Source: Butyrivibrio sp. INlla16 (lineage in GTDB: Bacteria > Bacillota > Clostridia > Lachnospirales > Lachnospiraceae). Taken from it: a stretch of 64,000 bases of DNA. Shown piece after piece: positions 53,132 to 63,736 of this stretch (its first letter is position 1; each line of letters begins with the position of its first letter). The notes under the pieces are model-generated. The model did not search any database. It saw only the letters and a list, made by a program, of their open reading frames with translations, and was not told the DNA's origin. Position numbers and translations under genes: made by a program. The stretch covers positions 1-64,000 of the forward strand of contig NZ_FMYB01000005.1 of assembly GCF_900104155.1 (NCBI RefSeq), read 5' to 3'.

Positions 53132-53521
53132 TTATTTCGACATACTGTCGAGTTCACCCTTTTCTTCACTACCCTTTATAGTAACAACAACTCTGTGCGG
53201 CAGACATATTATCGACTCCCCGATCTTTGAAATTTTCCCCTGCTTAATACACAGTTTATCAGGGCAATCAGCCTCATTTACATAACAAACTCCATCCATG
53301 ACAACAACCTTATTTTTACCACCATCAAACCCGGTGACTTCAAACTCATCATCAACATCAATGGCCAATTCCTTTACCACTTCCCCATCAACCGAAACCA
53401 CCACAAGCTCGCCATTCCTCGAATTAACCCTGTTAATCAACATAATCAACAAAGCTAATAAAACCACTCCCACTAATAACGCATAACTTTTTACTTTCTT
53501 ATTTTTTTCTTTCATATTCAT
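53132..53521 (-). CDS. NusG domain II-containing membrane-anchored protein
   Basis: This 129-residue protein has one N-terminal helix (about 11-27) and an extracytoplasmic NusG domain II with GFDGGKNKVVVMDGVCYVNEADC and CIKQGKISKIGESIICLPHRVVV. Members are encoded next to Gx transporters and near Rnf or ApbE genes, none of which are in this window. The start could be the ATG at 53521 or the one at 53515. Confidence 0.82.
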   Translation of the reverse strand: MNMKEKNKKVKSYALLVGVVLLALLIMLINRVNSRNGELVVVSVDGEVVKELAIDVDDEFEVTGFDGGKNKVVVMDGVCYVNEADCPDKLCIKQGKISKIGESIICLPHRVVVTIKGSEEKGELDSMSK

Positions 53522-53605
53522 TGCCCAACTTATAATGTAATCAACAAAAAACGCCCCATCTCCTCAAGGAAACAGGGACATAAAATAATTATATAGAAAG
53601 TTTAT

Positions 53606-53757
53606 ATAATAGAAAAGGTCGAACGCTGCAGATTGATTGGATAAGGCGGATATATGTGATACTTTGTCAGCTTTGGAATGTATAGTTCCACGCAAACAAA
53701 TATCACATATATTCGCCTAATAACAAGCAATAAGCAGTGTTCGACCTTATTTATTAT
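53606..53757. repeat. About 150-bp imperfect palindrome (foldback or MITE-like element)
   Basis: The left arm from 53606 and the right arm ending at 53757 are near reverse complements for about 60 bases each. Shared blocks include AAGGTCGAAC, ATTG, AGGCG and ATATATGTGATA. A small inner stem (GGAA/TTCC) caps the loop around 53670-53690. It lies right at the ilvE stop (53754), so it is the only sequence between ilvE and the NusG-II gene. It may act as a terminator as well as a mobile palindrome. No coding sequence fits here. Confidence 0.75.
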
Positions 53758-54785
53758 TTTATAACATGAACCCAGCCTTCAGGAGCTTCGATTTCGCCCA
53801 TTTGGATACCGGTGAGGGTATCGTAGAGCTTCTGGATAACGGGGCCCATCTTCTCCATGCCGGACTCGAAGCAAATCTCATTGCCGTGGTCATTGATCTT
53901 GCCTACGGGACTGATAACTGCAGCTGTTCCGCAAAGACCCATCTCCTTGAAGTTGTGTACCTCATCAAGACGTACAGGACGCTCATCTACTGTAAGTCCA
54001 AGATAATCCTTAGCTACCTGAACAATTGATCTTCTTGTGATCGAAGGAAGAATTGAATCGGTAAAGGACTTCGGAACAACAAGATTACCGTTTTCATCTA
54101 CAAACAGGATATTTGCTCCACCTGTCTCTTCAATGTAAGTTCTGTTCTGAGCATCAAGATAAACGTTCTCAGCGAAGCCTTCCTCATGTGCGGTTACAAT
54201 AGCATGAAGACTCATAGCGTAGTTAAGACCAGCCTTGATGTTACCTGTACCATGCGGTGCGGCTCTGTCAAAATCACTGATTTTTACTACGATTGGCTTA
54301 GCACCACCCTTAAAGTAAGGACCTACAGGTGTAACGAAGATTCTGAACTGATACTCATCAGCAGGCTTAACACCGATTACATTACCTGTTGCAAACATAA
54401 CAGGTCTGATATAGAGTGTAGCTCCGCTTCCGAAAGGAGGAACCCAGTCCTCATTAGCTTTAACAACTTCCTCAACAGCCTTGATGAATCTATCCTCAGG
54501 AAATGCCGGCATCTCAAGTCTTTGTGCTGAATCAACCATTCTCTTTGCGTTGAGATCCGGTCTGAAACAAACGATATGGCCATCCTCTGTTGTATAAGCC
54601 TTAAGTCCCTCAAATACTTCCTGTGCATAATGGAGTACTCCGGCATCCTCGCTCAAAACAATTTTAGAATCCGTTGTAATGGCACCATCATCCCATTTAC
54701 CATCTTTAAAATTAGACACATAGCGGTAATCCGTTACATGATAATTAAATCCAATACTTGACCAGTCTAAATTCTTTTTCCCCAT
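53754..54785 (-). CDS. ilvE: Branched-chain amino acid aminotransferase
   Basis: This 343-residue class IV aminotransferase makes the last step of leucine, isoleucine and valine synthesis. Seen are LHYAQEVFEGLKAY, the PLP lysine in TGNIKAGLNYA, and IEETGGANILFV. Its length and pattern match the eukaryote-like BCAT group. AAAGGAG precedes the ATG. A strong promoter lies at 54886-54913. Confidence 0.93.
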   Translation of the reverse strand: MGKKNLDWSSIGFNYHVTDYRYVSNFKDGKWDDGAITTDSKIVLSEDAGVLHYAQEVFEGLKAYTTEDGHIVCFRPDLNAKRMVDSAQRLEMPAFPEDRFIKAVEEVVKANEDWVPPFGSGATLYIRPVMFATGNVIGVKPADEYQFRIFVTPVGPYFKGGAKPIVVKISDFDRAAPHGTGNIKAGLNYAMSLHAIVTAHEEGFAENVYLDAQNRTYIEETGGANILFVDENGNLVVPKSFTDSILPSITRRSIVQVAKDYLGLTVDERPVRLDEVHNFKEMGLCGTAAVISPVGKINDHGNEICFESGMEKMGPVIQKLYDTLTGIQMGEIEAPEGWVHVIK

Positions 54786-54885
54786 AATAACTATGCTCCT
54801 TTGATATTTTATAGATCAGTTCAGGGATGAAAATATCTCTAAGCCGATTAGTTTTAACGCTTTAACGCGCCAATGTTTAAAGATT

Positions 54886-54913
54886 ATTATAGTTACATAA
54901 AATCAAGTGTCAA
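54886..54913 (-). promoter_or_regulatory. Consensus sigma-A promoter of ilvE
   Basis: On the minus strand exact TTGACA (54908-54913) and exact TATAAT (54886-54891) are 16 bases apart. The start is near 54879, giving a leader of about 95 bases with an AACGC/GCGTT-type short repeat but no recognisable T-box. Confidence 0.8.
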
Positions 54914-54953
54914 GGCGCAAATTTAAGCATTAATAATTTATGGAATACATTAC

Positions 54954-54976
54954 AAAATTAATGTCCCATTAATTTT
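54954..54976 (-). terminator. Weak AT-rich hairpin after the AI-2E exporter gene
   Basis: A 9-bp AT stem (54954-54962 with 54968-54976) has a GGGAC-type loop but no clear T tract. It is a poor terminator by itself. Confidence 0.3.
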
Positions 54977-54978
54977 AC

Positions 54979-56391
54979 TCAATTCTTATCATCATCTTCC
55001 TCAGTATCATCAGAAATGCTTAGAGGCGATGGCGATGTTGGCACAACATTTTCGATATTCTTCTTTGCTTTTTTATAAAACTTAAATATTCTGCGCCAGG
55101 TGGATGCCTCATTATGAACATAATATTTCGTATTATCAGCATCTTCCAAAGATACAATTCCTTCATCATCCATATATGCAGTATCGATATATGTTGAAGT
55201 ATCTCTCGGTAATTTCTTTTCCCTTAGTCTTTTTAATGTTATATGGCTGAAAAATGCATAAATGCAGGCAAAAACAGGAACACCTATAAGCCACCCTATA
55301 GGTCCCCATATACCTCCGAAAAACATAATGGCAAAAATGACCCAAAAGCTTGATAATCCCGTTGAATTGCCGAGAATTAAAGGCCCAAGTATATTTCCGT
55401 CTATCTGCTGAAGCACAACAATAGTAATAAGGAATGCCAATGCCTTTATAGGATTAATCATGATAAGCAGGATAAGCCCAAAACCTCCGCCTATATACGG
55501 ACCAAAAAAAGGAATCAGGTTGGTAAGTCCAACACAGAAAGCCAAAACTATCGGATAAGGAACCTTTAATAACTTAATAACGATAAAGCAGATTATTCCG
55601 ACAATAAGCGAATCCACGATTTTTCCCATGATGAATCCGGTGAAGGTATGATGTGCATATCTGAAGGCACCAATAACTTCATTTGCAAAATCCCTTTTAA
55701 GATATGCGTAGCAAAGCTTTTTGCCCTGTCCGATAAATATTTCTTTGGAATTAAGCACATAAACAGCAACGACAATTCCTACAATCAGATACAAAAAGAT
55801 CTGAACTATGTTCATCATACTTTTGGATATTGTAGAAATCATTGTAGAAAGATTAGGGACAAAGTTATCTCTGAAAAGCTTTGTCAGATTGGTGGAGTAT
55901 TCCTGCAAAAGTGAATCCACTACTCTCCTGACTGAAGGATTATCATTTAGATACTTATCCATAAATCGCTGGAAGTTAGAAGCATAGAAAGGAAAATTGC
56001 GAATAATGTCCCTTATACTTCGGATAAGCTGAGGAATAAGGACCATCAGCATTGCGTAAAGAACAATAAAGAAAAAAGCCATAGTTATAGCAACGCTGAT
56101 TTTTCTTACTTTCTTTTTTCTTTTAAAATACTGAGGTTTTCTAAGATCAATACCCTTTAGATTATATAGCGGGTAAATCCATCTGTGTTCAATGGTATTA
56201 AGAATAGGAGTAAGAATATAGCCTATAACACATCCTAAGATAATTGGCGTGAGAATGGAAAGAAGCCGGTTTATGCTTTTAGTGAGTGCCTTCCCGTTAA
56301 AAAGTACATAATAGATCAGCATAATGATCAGTGCACAAATAACTACGCATGCCATTATACTAAGCTGTTTCTTCCCCGGTTTCCATTTCAT
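54979..56391 (-). CDS. AI-2E family transporter (PerM/YtvI-like)
   Basis: This 470-residue polytopic protein has two helices near the N-terminus, a soluble loop, and a C-terminal bundle with the family signatures GLTNLIPFFGPYIGG, DGNILGPLILG and GIWGPIGWLIGVPVFA. An acidic tail follows. The family includes AI-2 and Na+/H+ exporters, so the substrate cannot be told. The ATG at 56391 is chosen since GGGGG nine bases upstream fits; the ATG at 56400 is too close. Confidence 0.82.
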   Translation of the reverse strand: MKWKPGKKQLSIMACVVICALIIMLIYYVLFNGKALTKSINRLLSILTPIILGCVIGYILTPILNTIEHRWIYPLYNLKGIDLRKPQYFKRKKKVRKISVAITMAFFFIVLYAMLMVLIPQLIRSIRDIIRNFPFYASNFQRFMDKYLNDNPSVRRVVDSLLQEYSTNLTKLFRDNFVPNLSTMISTISKSMMNIVQIFLYLIVGIVVAVYVLNSKEIFIGQGKKLCYAYLKRDFANEVIGAFRYAHHTFTGFIMGKIVDSLIVGIICFIVIKLLKVPYPIVLAFCVGLTNLIPFFGPYIGGGFGLILLIMINPIKALAFLITIVVLQQIDGNILGPLILGNSTGLSSFWVIFAIMFFGGIWGPIGWLIGVPVFACIYAFFSHITLKRLREKKLPRDTSTYIDTAYMDDEGIVSLEDADNTKYYVHNEASTWRRIFKFYKKAKKNIENVVPTSPSPLSISDDTEEDDDKN

Positions 56392-56439
56392 AAGGTCCAT
56401 CCCCCAACGATAAACTTAAAACGTCATTTTAATAATATA

Positions 56440-57258
56440 TTATAGATTTTCAAGCTTATATACAAGACTGTCCATAAAGTCTGCATCATATTCTTCTATC
56501 TTACCTGCGTCACATTTTGTGGCAAATTCCGGATCGAGCGGAATTCTTGCAAGCACATCAAGTCCGTTTGCCGCAGCATAAGAGTCAATCTTACTCTCAC
56601 CAAATACATAAATAGGCTTATTACAGTGAGGGCAATTCATATAGCTCATGTTCTCAACAAGGCCGATTACAGGCACGTTCATCATTTTAGCCATATTTAC
56701 TGCCTTTTCAACTATCATGGAAACAAGCTCCTGAGGTGTTGAAACTACAAGTATTCCATCAATGGGAAGTGACTGAAAAACAGTGAGCGGAACATCACCT
56801 GTTCCGGGAGGCATATCTACAAACATGTAGTCCACATCTCCCCAGCATGCTTCACCCCAGAACTGCTTAACAACGCCTGCTATAACAGGGCCTCTCCAGA
56901 TTACGGGATCTGTATCATTTTCCATCAAAAGATTAATGGATACCATTTTTATTCCGTTTTCAGACTCTGACGGAATCATATTACCGTCATCATCTGCGTA
57001 TCTGATCTGAGAAGCGCCAAACATCTTGGGAATCGAAGGCCCTGTAATATCAGCATCAAGAATTGCTGTTTTATATCCTTTCTTATTCATGGCACAAGCA
57101 GAAAGTCCTGTAACAAGGCTTTTTCCAACACCGCCCTTACCACTTACTACTCCGATTACTTTTTTTACAGTTGAACCTTTTGCAAGGTCTACGCGAAAGC
57201 TCTGCTCACTCTCCTTTTTAAAATCCGCAGGAGTCTTCTTTTTCTTTTCTTCTGACAT
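56440..57258 (-). CDS. mrp: Mrp/NBP35 family Fe-S carrier ATPase
   Basis: This 272-residue ATPase has the deviant Walker A GKGGVGKS, DADITGPSIPKMFG and DMPPGTGD. The CxxC for Fe-S cluster binding reads NCPHC. Mrp/ApbC proteins load Fe-S clusters onto targets. LeuC, a 4Fe-4S enzyme, is encoded nearby, which may be coincidence. GAGG precedes the ATG. Confidence 0.9.
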   Translation of the reverse strand: MSEEKKKKTPADFKKESEQSFRVDLAKGSTVKKVIGVVSGKGGVGKSLVTGLSACAMNKKGYKTAILDADITGPSIPKMFGASQIRYADDDGNMIPSESENGIKMVSINLLMENDTDPVIWRGPVIAGVVKQFWGEACWGDVDYMFVDMPPGTGDVPLTVFQSLPIDGILVVSTPQELVSMIVEKAVNMAKMMNVPVIGLVENMSYMNCPHCNKPIYVFGESKIDSYAAANGLDVLARIPLDPEFATKCDAGKIEEYDADFMDSLVYKLENL

Positions 57259-57285
57259 TACTAAAACCTCAAATCTCTATTTTTT

Positions 57286-58281
57286 TTATCTTATTATTTT
57301 AACGTCTGTAAGATTAACCTTATCTTCTTTATCCCCAAGATATTCACTTATTATGTATCTTGGTCTATTTTTTGTCTCAAGATAAATCTTACCAACATAT
57401 TCTCCTATCACACCAAGTGAAATCATTGTGAGACCGCCGATAGCCCAAATTGATAAAACAGTTGTGGTCCACCCCGGTATCGTATTTCCTGAAAAATGTC
57501 GCACAAGAGAATAAATAAGTATAATTATACTTACGGAAAATATTAATACGCCTAGACCGGATATAATCCTTATTGGCTTAACACTAAGTGATGTTATCCC
57601 CTCGAATGCAAATGAAAGCATCTTCATCAGCGGATATTTACTTTCTCCCGCAAATCTCTCAGATCTCTCATAATAGACAATATCCGTCTTAAGTCCGACC
57701 ATAGGTACAATTCCGCGAAGGAACAGATTTACCTCAGTAAATTCGGAAAGCATCTCCAGCGCAGTACTGCTCATAAGTCTGAAATCAGCATGATTATAAA
57801 CGATATCAGCACCCAAATTATTCATAAGCTTGTAATAGCTTTGGGCTGTACCTCTTTTAAAAGCTGTATCAGTCTGTCTGCTGCTTCTTACGCCAAAAAC
57901 AATCTCAGCTCCCTGCTTATATTTTTCAATCATCTCATCAATGGCACCAATATCATCCTGAAGATCGGCATCCATTGAAATTGAAATATCGCAGACATTT
58001 CTGACCGTCATAAGGCCGGCAAGAAGTGCATTCTGATGGCCTCTGTTTCTTGAAAGCTTTACCCCCTGGAAAAGTTCATTTTTCTTATGTAATTCATCTA
58101 TCATTATCCAGGTATTATCTTTTGAACCGTCATCAACAAAAACCACTCTACTATTAGCTGATATGGTTTTACTTTCTATAAGACTGTTCAGTTTTTCCTC
58201 AAGTCTCCTGGAGGTTTCAGGTAATACCTCCTGCTCATTGTAGCAGGGGATTACCATGAATAATCTGATATCATTTTGCAT
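57286..58281 (-). CDS. Glycosyltransferase family 2, DPM1/GtrB-like
   Basis: This 331-residue protein has an N-terminal GT2 domain ([30 protein letters not shown] for metal/UDP) and a C-terminal part with two helices (about 233-255 and 265-290), matching polyprenyl-phosphate glycosyltransferases of the GtrB/ArnC kind. Its start overlaps the end of leuD by 11 bases. A YfhO gene, also linked to lipid-carrier sugars, is 2 kb upstream. Confidence 0.85.
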   Translation of the reverse strand: MQNDIRLFMVIPCYNEQEVLPETSRRLEEKLNSLIESKTISANSRVVFVDDGSKDNTWIMIDELHKKNELFQGVKLSRNRGHQNALLAGLMTVRNVCDISISMDADLQDDIGAIDEMIEKYKQGAEIVFGVRSSRQTDTAFKRGTAQSYYKLMNNLGADIVYNHADFRLMSSTALEMLSEFTEVNLFLRGIVPMVGLKTDIVYYERSERFAGESKYPLMKMLSFAFEGITSLSVKPIRIISGLGVLIFSVSIIILIYSLVRHFSGNTIPGWTTTVLSIWAIGGLTMISLGVIGEYVGKIYLETKNRPRYIISEYLGDKEDKVNLTDVKIIR

Positions 58282-58759
58282 TGATATAATTTACCAGTCC
58301 TTCGCTGTCGATTATTTTTTGCATAAAAGGAGGGAATGCCTGTCCCTGATAGGTCTTACCTGTTGTTTCGTCGGTAATTACACCTGTATCAAAATTGATA
58401 CTTACGATATCGCCGGCTTCAATTTCATCGGCTGCCTCTTTGCATTCAACAATGGGAAGGCCGATATTGATGCTGTTTCTATAAAAAATCCTGGCAAAGG
58501 TCTCTGCTATCACGCAGGAAACGCCGGCAGCCTTTATGGCAATGGGCGCATGTTCTCTTGAAGAACCACAACCAAAATTCTTATTTGCAACAATGATGTC
58601 GCCTTTTTTTACATTCTGAATAAATGTCTTATCAATATCTTCCATACAATGAGCAGCAAGCTCTGCATGGTCGGTAGTATTTAGATATCTTGCAGGGATA
58701 ATTACATCCGTATCAACATTATCCCCGAACTTAAATACGTTTCCTCTTGCTTCTTTCAT
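58271..58759 (-). CDS. leuD: 3-isopropylmalate dehydratase small subunit
   Basis: This 162-residue swivel subunit has [27 protein letters not shown] and [19 protein letters not shown]. It works with LeuC in leucine synthesis. The ATG at 58759 is chosen because GGAAAA is at better spacing than for the ATG at 58765. leuC lies immediately upstream. Confidence 0.95.
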   Translation of the reverse strand: MKEARGNVFKFGDNVDTDVIIPARYLNTTDHAELAAHCMEDIDKTFIQNVKKGDIIVANKNFGCGSSREHAPIAIKAAGVSCVIAETFARIFYRNSINIGLPIVECKEAADEIEAGDIVSINFDTGVITDETTGKTYQGQAFPPFMQKIIDSEGLVNYINAK

Positions 58760-58795
58760 AGTCATTTTCCTTTCAAAGTCTGGTTATGCCCAAAT

Positions 58796-60061
58796 TTACA
58801 GTTCTGTGGGCGATGAAAGCTTGCCTGTTACCGCACTTGCAGCAGCAACCGCAGGTGAAGCAAGATAAATCTCAGAATCCGTAGCTCCCATTCTGCCGAC
58901 AAAGTTTCTGTTGGTTGTTGATACACATCTCTCACCTGAAGCAAGAATTCCCATGTATCCGCCAAGGCAAGGTCCGCAGGTAGGTGTTGAAACTACTGCT
59001 CCGGCTTCAATAAAGATCTTTAGAAGTCCCTCTTCCATAGCCTGCATATAAATAGCCTGAGTTGCGGGAATTATGATGCATCTGATTCCATCAGCTACTT
59101 TTCTTCCCTTAAGAATTTTCGCAGCCACTCTGATATCATCTATACGTCCGTTTGTGCAGGAACCAATCACTACCTGATCGATCTTTATATCAGCAATATC
59201 ATCAAAAGTGTGTGTATTTTCAGGTAAATGCGGGAATGCAACTGTTGACTTAAGAGTAGATAAATCAATAGTGTACTCCTCATCATATTCAGCATCCTCA
59301 TCAGCTTCAAAAGTTTTAAATTCTTTTCCGGGAGCATGCTCCTTAAGATACTCTATAGTTTTCTCATCTACCGGGAATATTCCGTTCTTACCTCCTGCTT
59401 CGATGGCCATGTTAGCAATAGTAAAACGATCATCCATAGAAAGTGCTTTAACACCTTCTCCGGTAAACTCCATTGATTTATAAAGCGCTCCGTCTACGCC
59501 GATCATACCGATGATATGGAGAATTACATCTTTCCCGCTTACATATTCAGGGAGCTCACCGATAAGATTAAACTTAATAGCGGAAGGAACCTTAAACCAA
59601 GCCTTTCCCGTAGCCATACCGGCTGCCATATCAGTAGAACCGACGCCTGTACTGAAAGCACCAAGCGCACCATATGTACATGTATGTGAGTCAGCACCGA
59701 TTATCAGATCACCGGGAACCGTAAGTCCTTTTTCCGGCAAAAGTGCATGTTCGATTCCCATCTGACCAACTTCAAAATAATTGGTGATGGAATTTCTTTT
59801 TGCAAATTCTCTTACACATTTGCAGTTTTCAGCGGATTTAATATCCTTATTGGGAACAAAATGATCGGGAACAAGTGCTATCTTGTCCTTATCAAAGACA
59901 GAATCTGTCTTGAATTTTTCCATTTCCTTAATTGCTACGGGGCTGGTAATATCATTACCCAAAACCAGATCAAGATCAGCTTCGATCAGCTGTCCGGGTT
60001 TAACTTCAGGAAGTCCCGCATGTGCTGCCAGAATCTTCTGGCTCATAGTCATTGAAGCCAT
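58796..60061 (-). CDS. leuC: 3-isopropylmalate dehydratase large subunit
   Basis: This 421-residue aconitase-family enzyme binds a 4Fe-4S cluster with Cys in GSCTNGR and CGPCLGG. It has [13 protein letters not shown] and [23 protein letters not shown]. It isomerises 2- and 3-isopropylmalate with LeuD. GAGGAG precedes the ATG. No leuA or leuB is in the window. Confidence 0.96.
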   Translation of the reverse strand: MASMTMSQKILAAHAGLPEVKPGQLIEADLDLVLGNDITSPVAIKEMEKFKTDSVFDKDKIALVPDHFVPNKDIKSAENCKCVREFAKRNSITNYFEVGQMGIEHALLPEKGLTVPGDLIIGADSHTCTYGALGAFSTGVGSTDMAAGMATGKAWFKVPSAIKFNLIGELPEYVSGKDVILHIIGMIGVDGALYKSMEFTGEGVKALSMDDRFTIANMAIEAGGKNGIFPVDEKTIEYLKEHAPGKEFKTFEADEDAEYDEEYTIDLSTLKSTVAFPHLPENTHTFDDIADIKIDQVVIGSCTNGRIDDIRVAAKILKGRKVADGIRCIIIPATQAIYMQAMEEGLLKIFIEAGAVVSTPTCGPCLGGYMGILASGERCVSTTNRNFVGRMGATDSEIYLASPAVAAASAVTGKLSSPTEL

Positions 60062-60143
60062 GTACTTTTACTCCTCACCTTTCCAAAAACTCAGATAAAA
60101 TCTCATAAACCGCTACAAATCATCTTGAATAAAGATACCATAT

Positions 60144-62585
60144 TTAGCGATTTTTGTAAAAACGACAAAATATATTGTATGCAGCAAATAACACTAAACC
60201 AATTATACTTAAAACAAGTCCGGGTATGAATCCTGCCGGTAAATACTGAGCTCTAATGAGATGGACGCCGGCCGGAACTTTAATTGCAATCATCCCGTAG
60301 TCAGCATTTATTATCTCAGCACGTTTATCTTCAATATCGAATGTAAACCCCTTCATATTGGGAACCGAGAAAAACATAATCTTATCGGAACTTAAATTTG
60401 AGGTCATTGCATAAAAACCTCTTGTATTTGTTTCAAATTTCTGACAGGCACTCTGTCTTCGGTCATCACAGTTTTTCTCGAAAACCTCGATCGGCATTGC
60501 CTCTTTATAATATGACTCGGGCAGTTCATTTATGATTCCTTCATATTTTTCAGCTTCTTTATCCGGAAGAATCAGGGCTACACTGAGAAGTCTGTCCTTA
60601 ATCTCAATATCTTCAATGCTTTCCCAAACTGACTCCTTGATGTAGTAATCATAGGTAAAGCCCATCGGAATATAGTTCATATTTCGATATACATCTATTC
60701 CGTTTTGTGAACTTGTAAACATAAAGCCCGGTATGCCATTACCGCTTTTAAACATTGCATCATCGTTTATAAGCGAATTTTCAAGATAATACTTATTGGA
60801 TAATATAGCTCTTATGCCAAGACAAAATTCAGGTATTCTTGTTTCGACTGTTCTTTCGATATCAAGCGTACCTTTCAGAAAATCAAAGGTTTGAGCCGGA
60901 ATTGTACTGATAAAACTATGAAGTGATCCATATCCCCAGTACATATCATAATTTGTTGCAGTGTTATCGGTTTCAGTCCTGAAATAATCCTCTTCATCGT
61001 CCAATGTAGGACTGGAATTAAGCATCTGCTTTTCCCACTGCTCTTTTCCGTAATCTGTAATAAGTCCGCTGCCGTTCTTAAGCACTATATGCAAAGATAC
61101 AACTGAAGAAATCGCAGTCATTATAAGCAAGATCTCAAGCCGCATGATCGGACGCTTTAATTCTATGGTTTTCCCAAAAAGATTAGGTATTTTCCTTATA
61201 CATTTGGGAACCAGGAAAATCGATACAATGAGCATCAGCAAAATTATGGAAGTTCCGATGATATCTCTCCAGAATATCTTATCGTTTTCGATAAGCGCCA
61301 TATATTTTATCTTATGATAATCATTGTAAGACGGAAGAATCGAAATGCCGAGAACCAGTAAAAATAATCCACAGGTTATCAGGCATCCTTTTTTCAGTTC
61401 CTTTGATGCGCCTCTCTCAACCACCTTTGCAGTCATAAGTGACATAATGAGAATAGGCATATAAAACCATCTCGCATAATAGTTCTCGTTTAAAAGAGAA
61501 AATAATGCATTCAGTCCCGGAATAAACGCAAATATCAGACAGACAAGAATTAGTCTTTTATAAACGCTCTTTTTCTTCATGTAAAAATATGCTATTACAC
61601 CGGAAAGACCAAAAAGCGGCAAAAATACAGCAAGTGAAGCATTTTTTACGCTGGCTGTATAAAAAACGGTTCCTTTCCCAATGATGTCAGGAATCATCAC
61701 CATGCTCTTTAAAATATCCCAGAGCATATTCATACTCTCATATGAAACAAGGTCGTAGCCAAGAAGTATGTTTGAAATACGGCTGTTTCCGCTGACACCA
61801 AGAACTGCCTGCAGTACATAGAATGCAGGAATAAGAACGCCAAGAAGTCCGCCTAAAAGAGCACGCATAAACATTCTTAAAACAGTTCTGATATTATTCC
61901 CGGGAATATAGCATATTACAAAATACAGTATCAGAAATAAGACTTCACCGAAAAAGAAATAGTAATTTATCACAGCCATAAGAGATGTCATTAGTACAAA
62001 GAAAATGAACCTCTTTCCTGCCGGTCTGAAAAACCAAAGATCTTTATGGTGATCCAACTCCATAAGCCTGTCAAAACTCAGAAGAAATAACGGAAAAAAA
62101 GCCACTGCATCAGTAAAATGGTTAAAGACAATGTTACAGGCATTAAAACCGGAAAATGCATACAAAAGAGCGCCGATAAATGCGGAATCATCGCGAATTA
62201 CTTTGCGTCTGATATATGCATAAGCAGTAACCGCGCAAACACTATATTTTAGGGCCATAAGATATGGCATCATATATGGAATAAACTTTTCGGGAAAAGG
62301 AATTGTCAGCCAAAAAAACGGACTCCCAAGAAGATAAAAAGAAAAACCACCTACAAGAGAGCTTCCGAAATCCACATTCCACAAATAAAACAAATTACCG
62401 CTTCGAATTGCTCTGTGTGCCACAGTGTAAAACGGGATTTGCTGTACATTGTAGTCTCCGTAATAGAAAAACGGCATGCCTCTTTCAATAAAAAAAGGCA
62501 AAACCGCTACCATATACATGATAAATGAAAGAAAGTAAATCTGAACCAGTCTGACTTTTAAAGGCTTTTCCCTATAATATTCCAT
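60144..62585 (-). CDS. YfhO family polytopic membrane protein
   Basis: The protein has 813 residues with 12 or more helices up to about residue 500, then a large extracytoplasmic part (about 505-780) and a final helix. It has the YfhO-type GDYNVQQIPFYTVAHRAI and FGSSLVGGFSFYLLGSPF. YfhO relatives glycosylate lipoteichoic acid or other cell-surface polymers in Bacillus and Listeria. The ATG at 62585 has AGGTG just before it; a GTG at 62591 is the alternative. Confidence 0.82.
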   Translation of the reverse strand: MEYYREKPLKVRLVQIYFLSFIMYMVAVLPFFIERGMPFFYYGDYNVQQIPFYTVAHRAIRSGNLFYLWNVDFGSSLVGGFSFYLLGSPFFWLTIPFPEKFIPYMMPYLMALKYSVCAVTAYAYIRRKVIRDDSAFIGALLYAFSGFNACNIVFNHFTDAVAFFPLFLLSFDRLMELDHHKDLWFFRPAGKRFIFFVLMTSLMAVINYYFFFGEVLFLILYFVICYIPGNNIRTVLRMFMRALLGGLLGVLIPAFYVLQAVLGVSGNSRISNILLGYDLVSYESMNMLWDILKSMVMIPDIIGKGTVFYTASVKNASLAVFLPLFGLSGVIAYFYMKKKSVYKRLILVCLIFAFIPGLNALFSLLNENYYARWFYMPILIMSLMTAKVVERGASKELKKGCLITCGLFLLVLGISILPSYNDYHKIKYMALIENDKIFWRDIIGTSIILLMLIVSIFLVPKCIRKIPNLFGKTIELKRPIMRLEILLIMTAISSVVSLHIVLKNGSGLITDYGKEQWEKQMLNSSPTLDDEEDYFRTETDNTATNYDMYWGYGSLHSFISTIPAQTFDFLKGTLDIERTVETRIPEFCLGIRAILSNKYYLENSLINDDAMFKSGNGIPGFMFTSSQNGIDVYRNMNYIPMGFTYDYYIKESVWESIEDIEIKDRLLSVALILPDKEAEKYEGIINELPESYYKEAMPIEVFEKNCDDRRQSACQKFETNTRGFYAMTSNLSSDKIMFFSVPNMKGFTFDIEDKRAEIINADYGMIAIKVPAGVHLIRAQYLPAGFIPGLVLSIIGLVLFAAYNIFCRFYKNR

Positions 62586-62598
62586 AATCACCTAAAAT

Positions 62599-62622
62599 GA
62601 GCTGCCGCATCAGCGGCAGCTC
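62599..62622 (-). terminator. Terminator after ilvC
   Basis: A perfect 10-bp GC-rich stem (62599-62608 with 62613-62622) and ATCA loop are followed on the minus strand by ATTTTAG. It separates ilvNC from the YfhO gene. Confidence 0.8.
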
Positions 62623-62632
62623 TCCTTAAATC

Positions 62633-63682
<1,050 letters not shown>

Positions 63683-63736
63683 TTAAATTTTATATACCAA
63701 CGAAAACAGCTTATAAGCATTTTTCGAAGTTAACTG

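Noticed and set aside
54786..54885. T-box leader upstream of ilvE
   Set aside because: The leader of about 95 bases has no T-box motif and no terminator/antiterminator pair.
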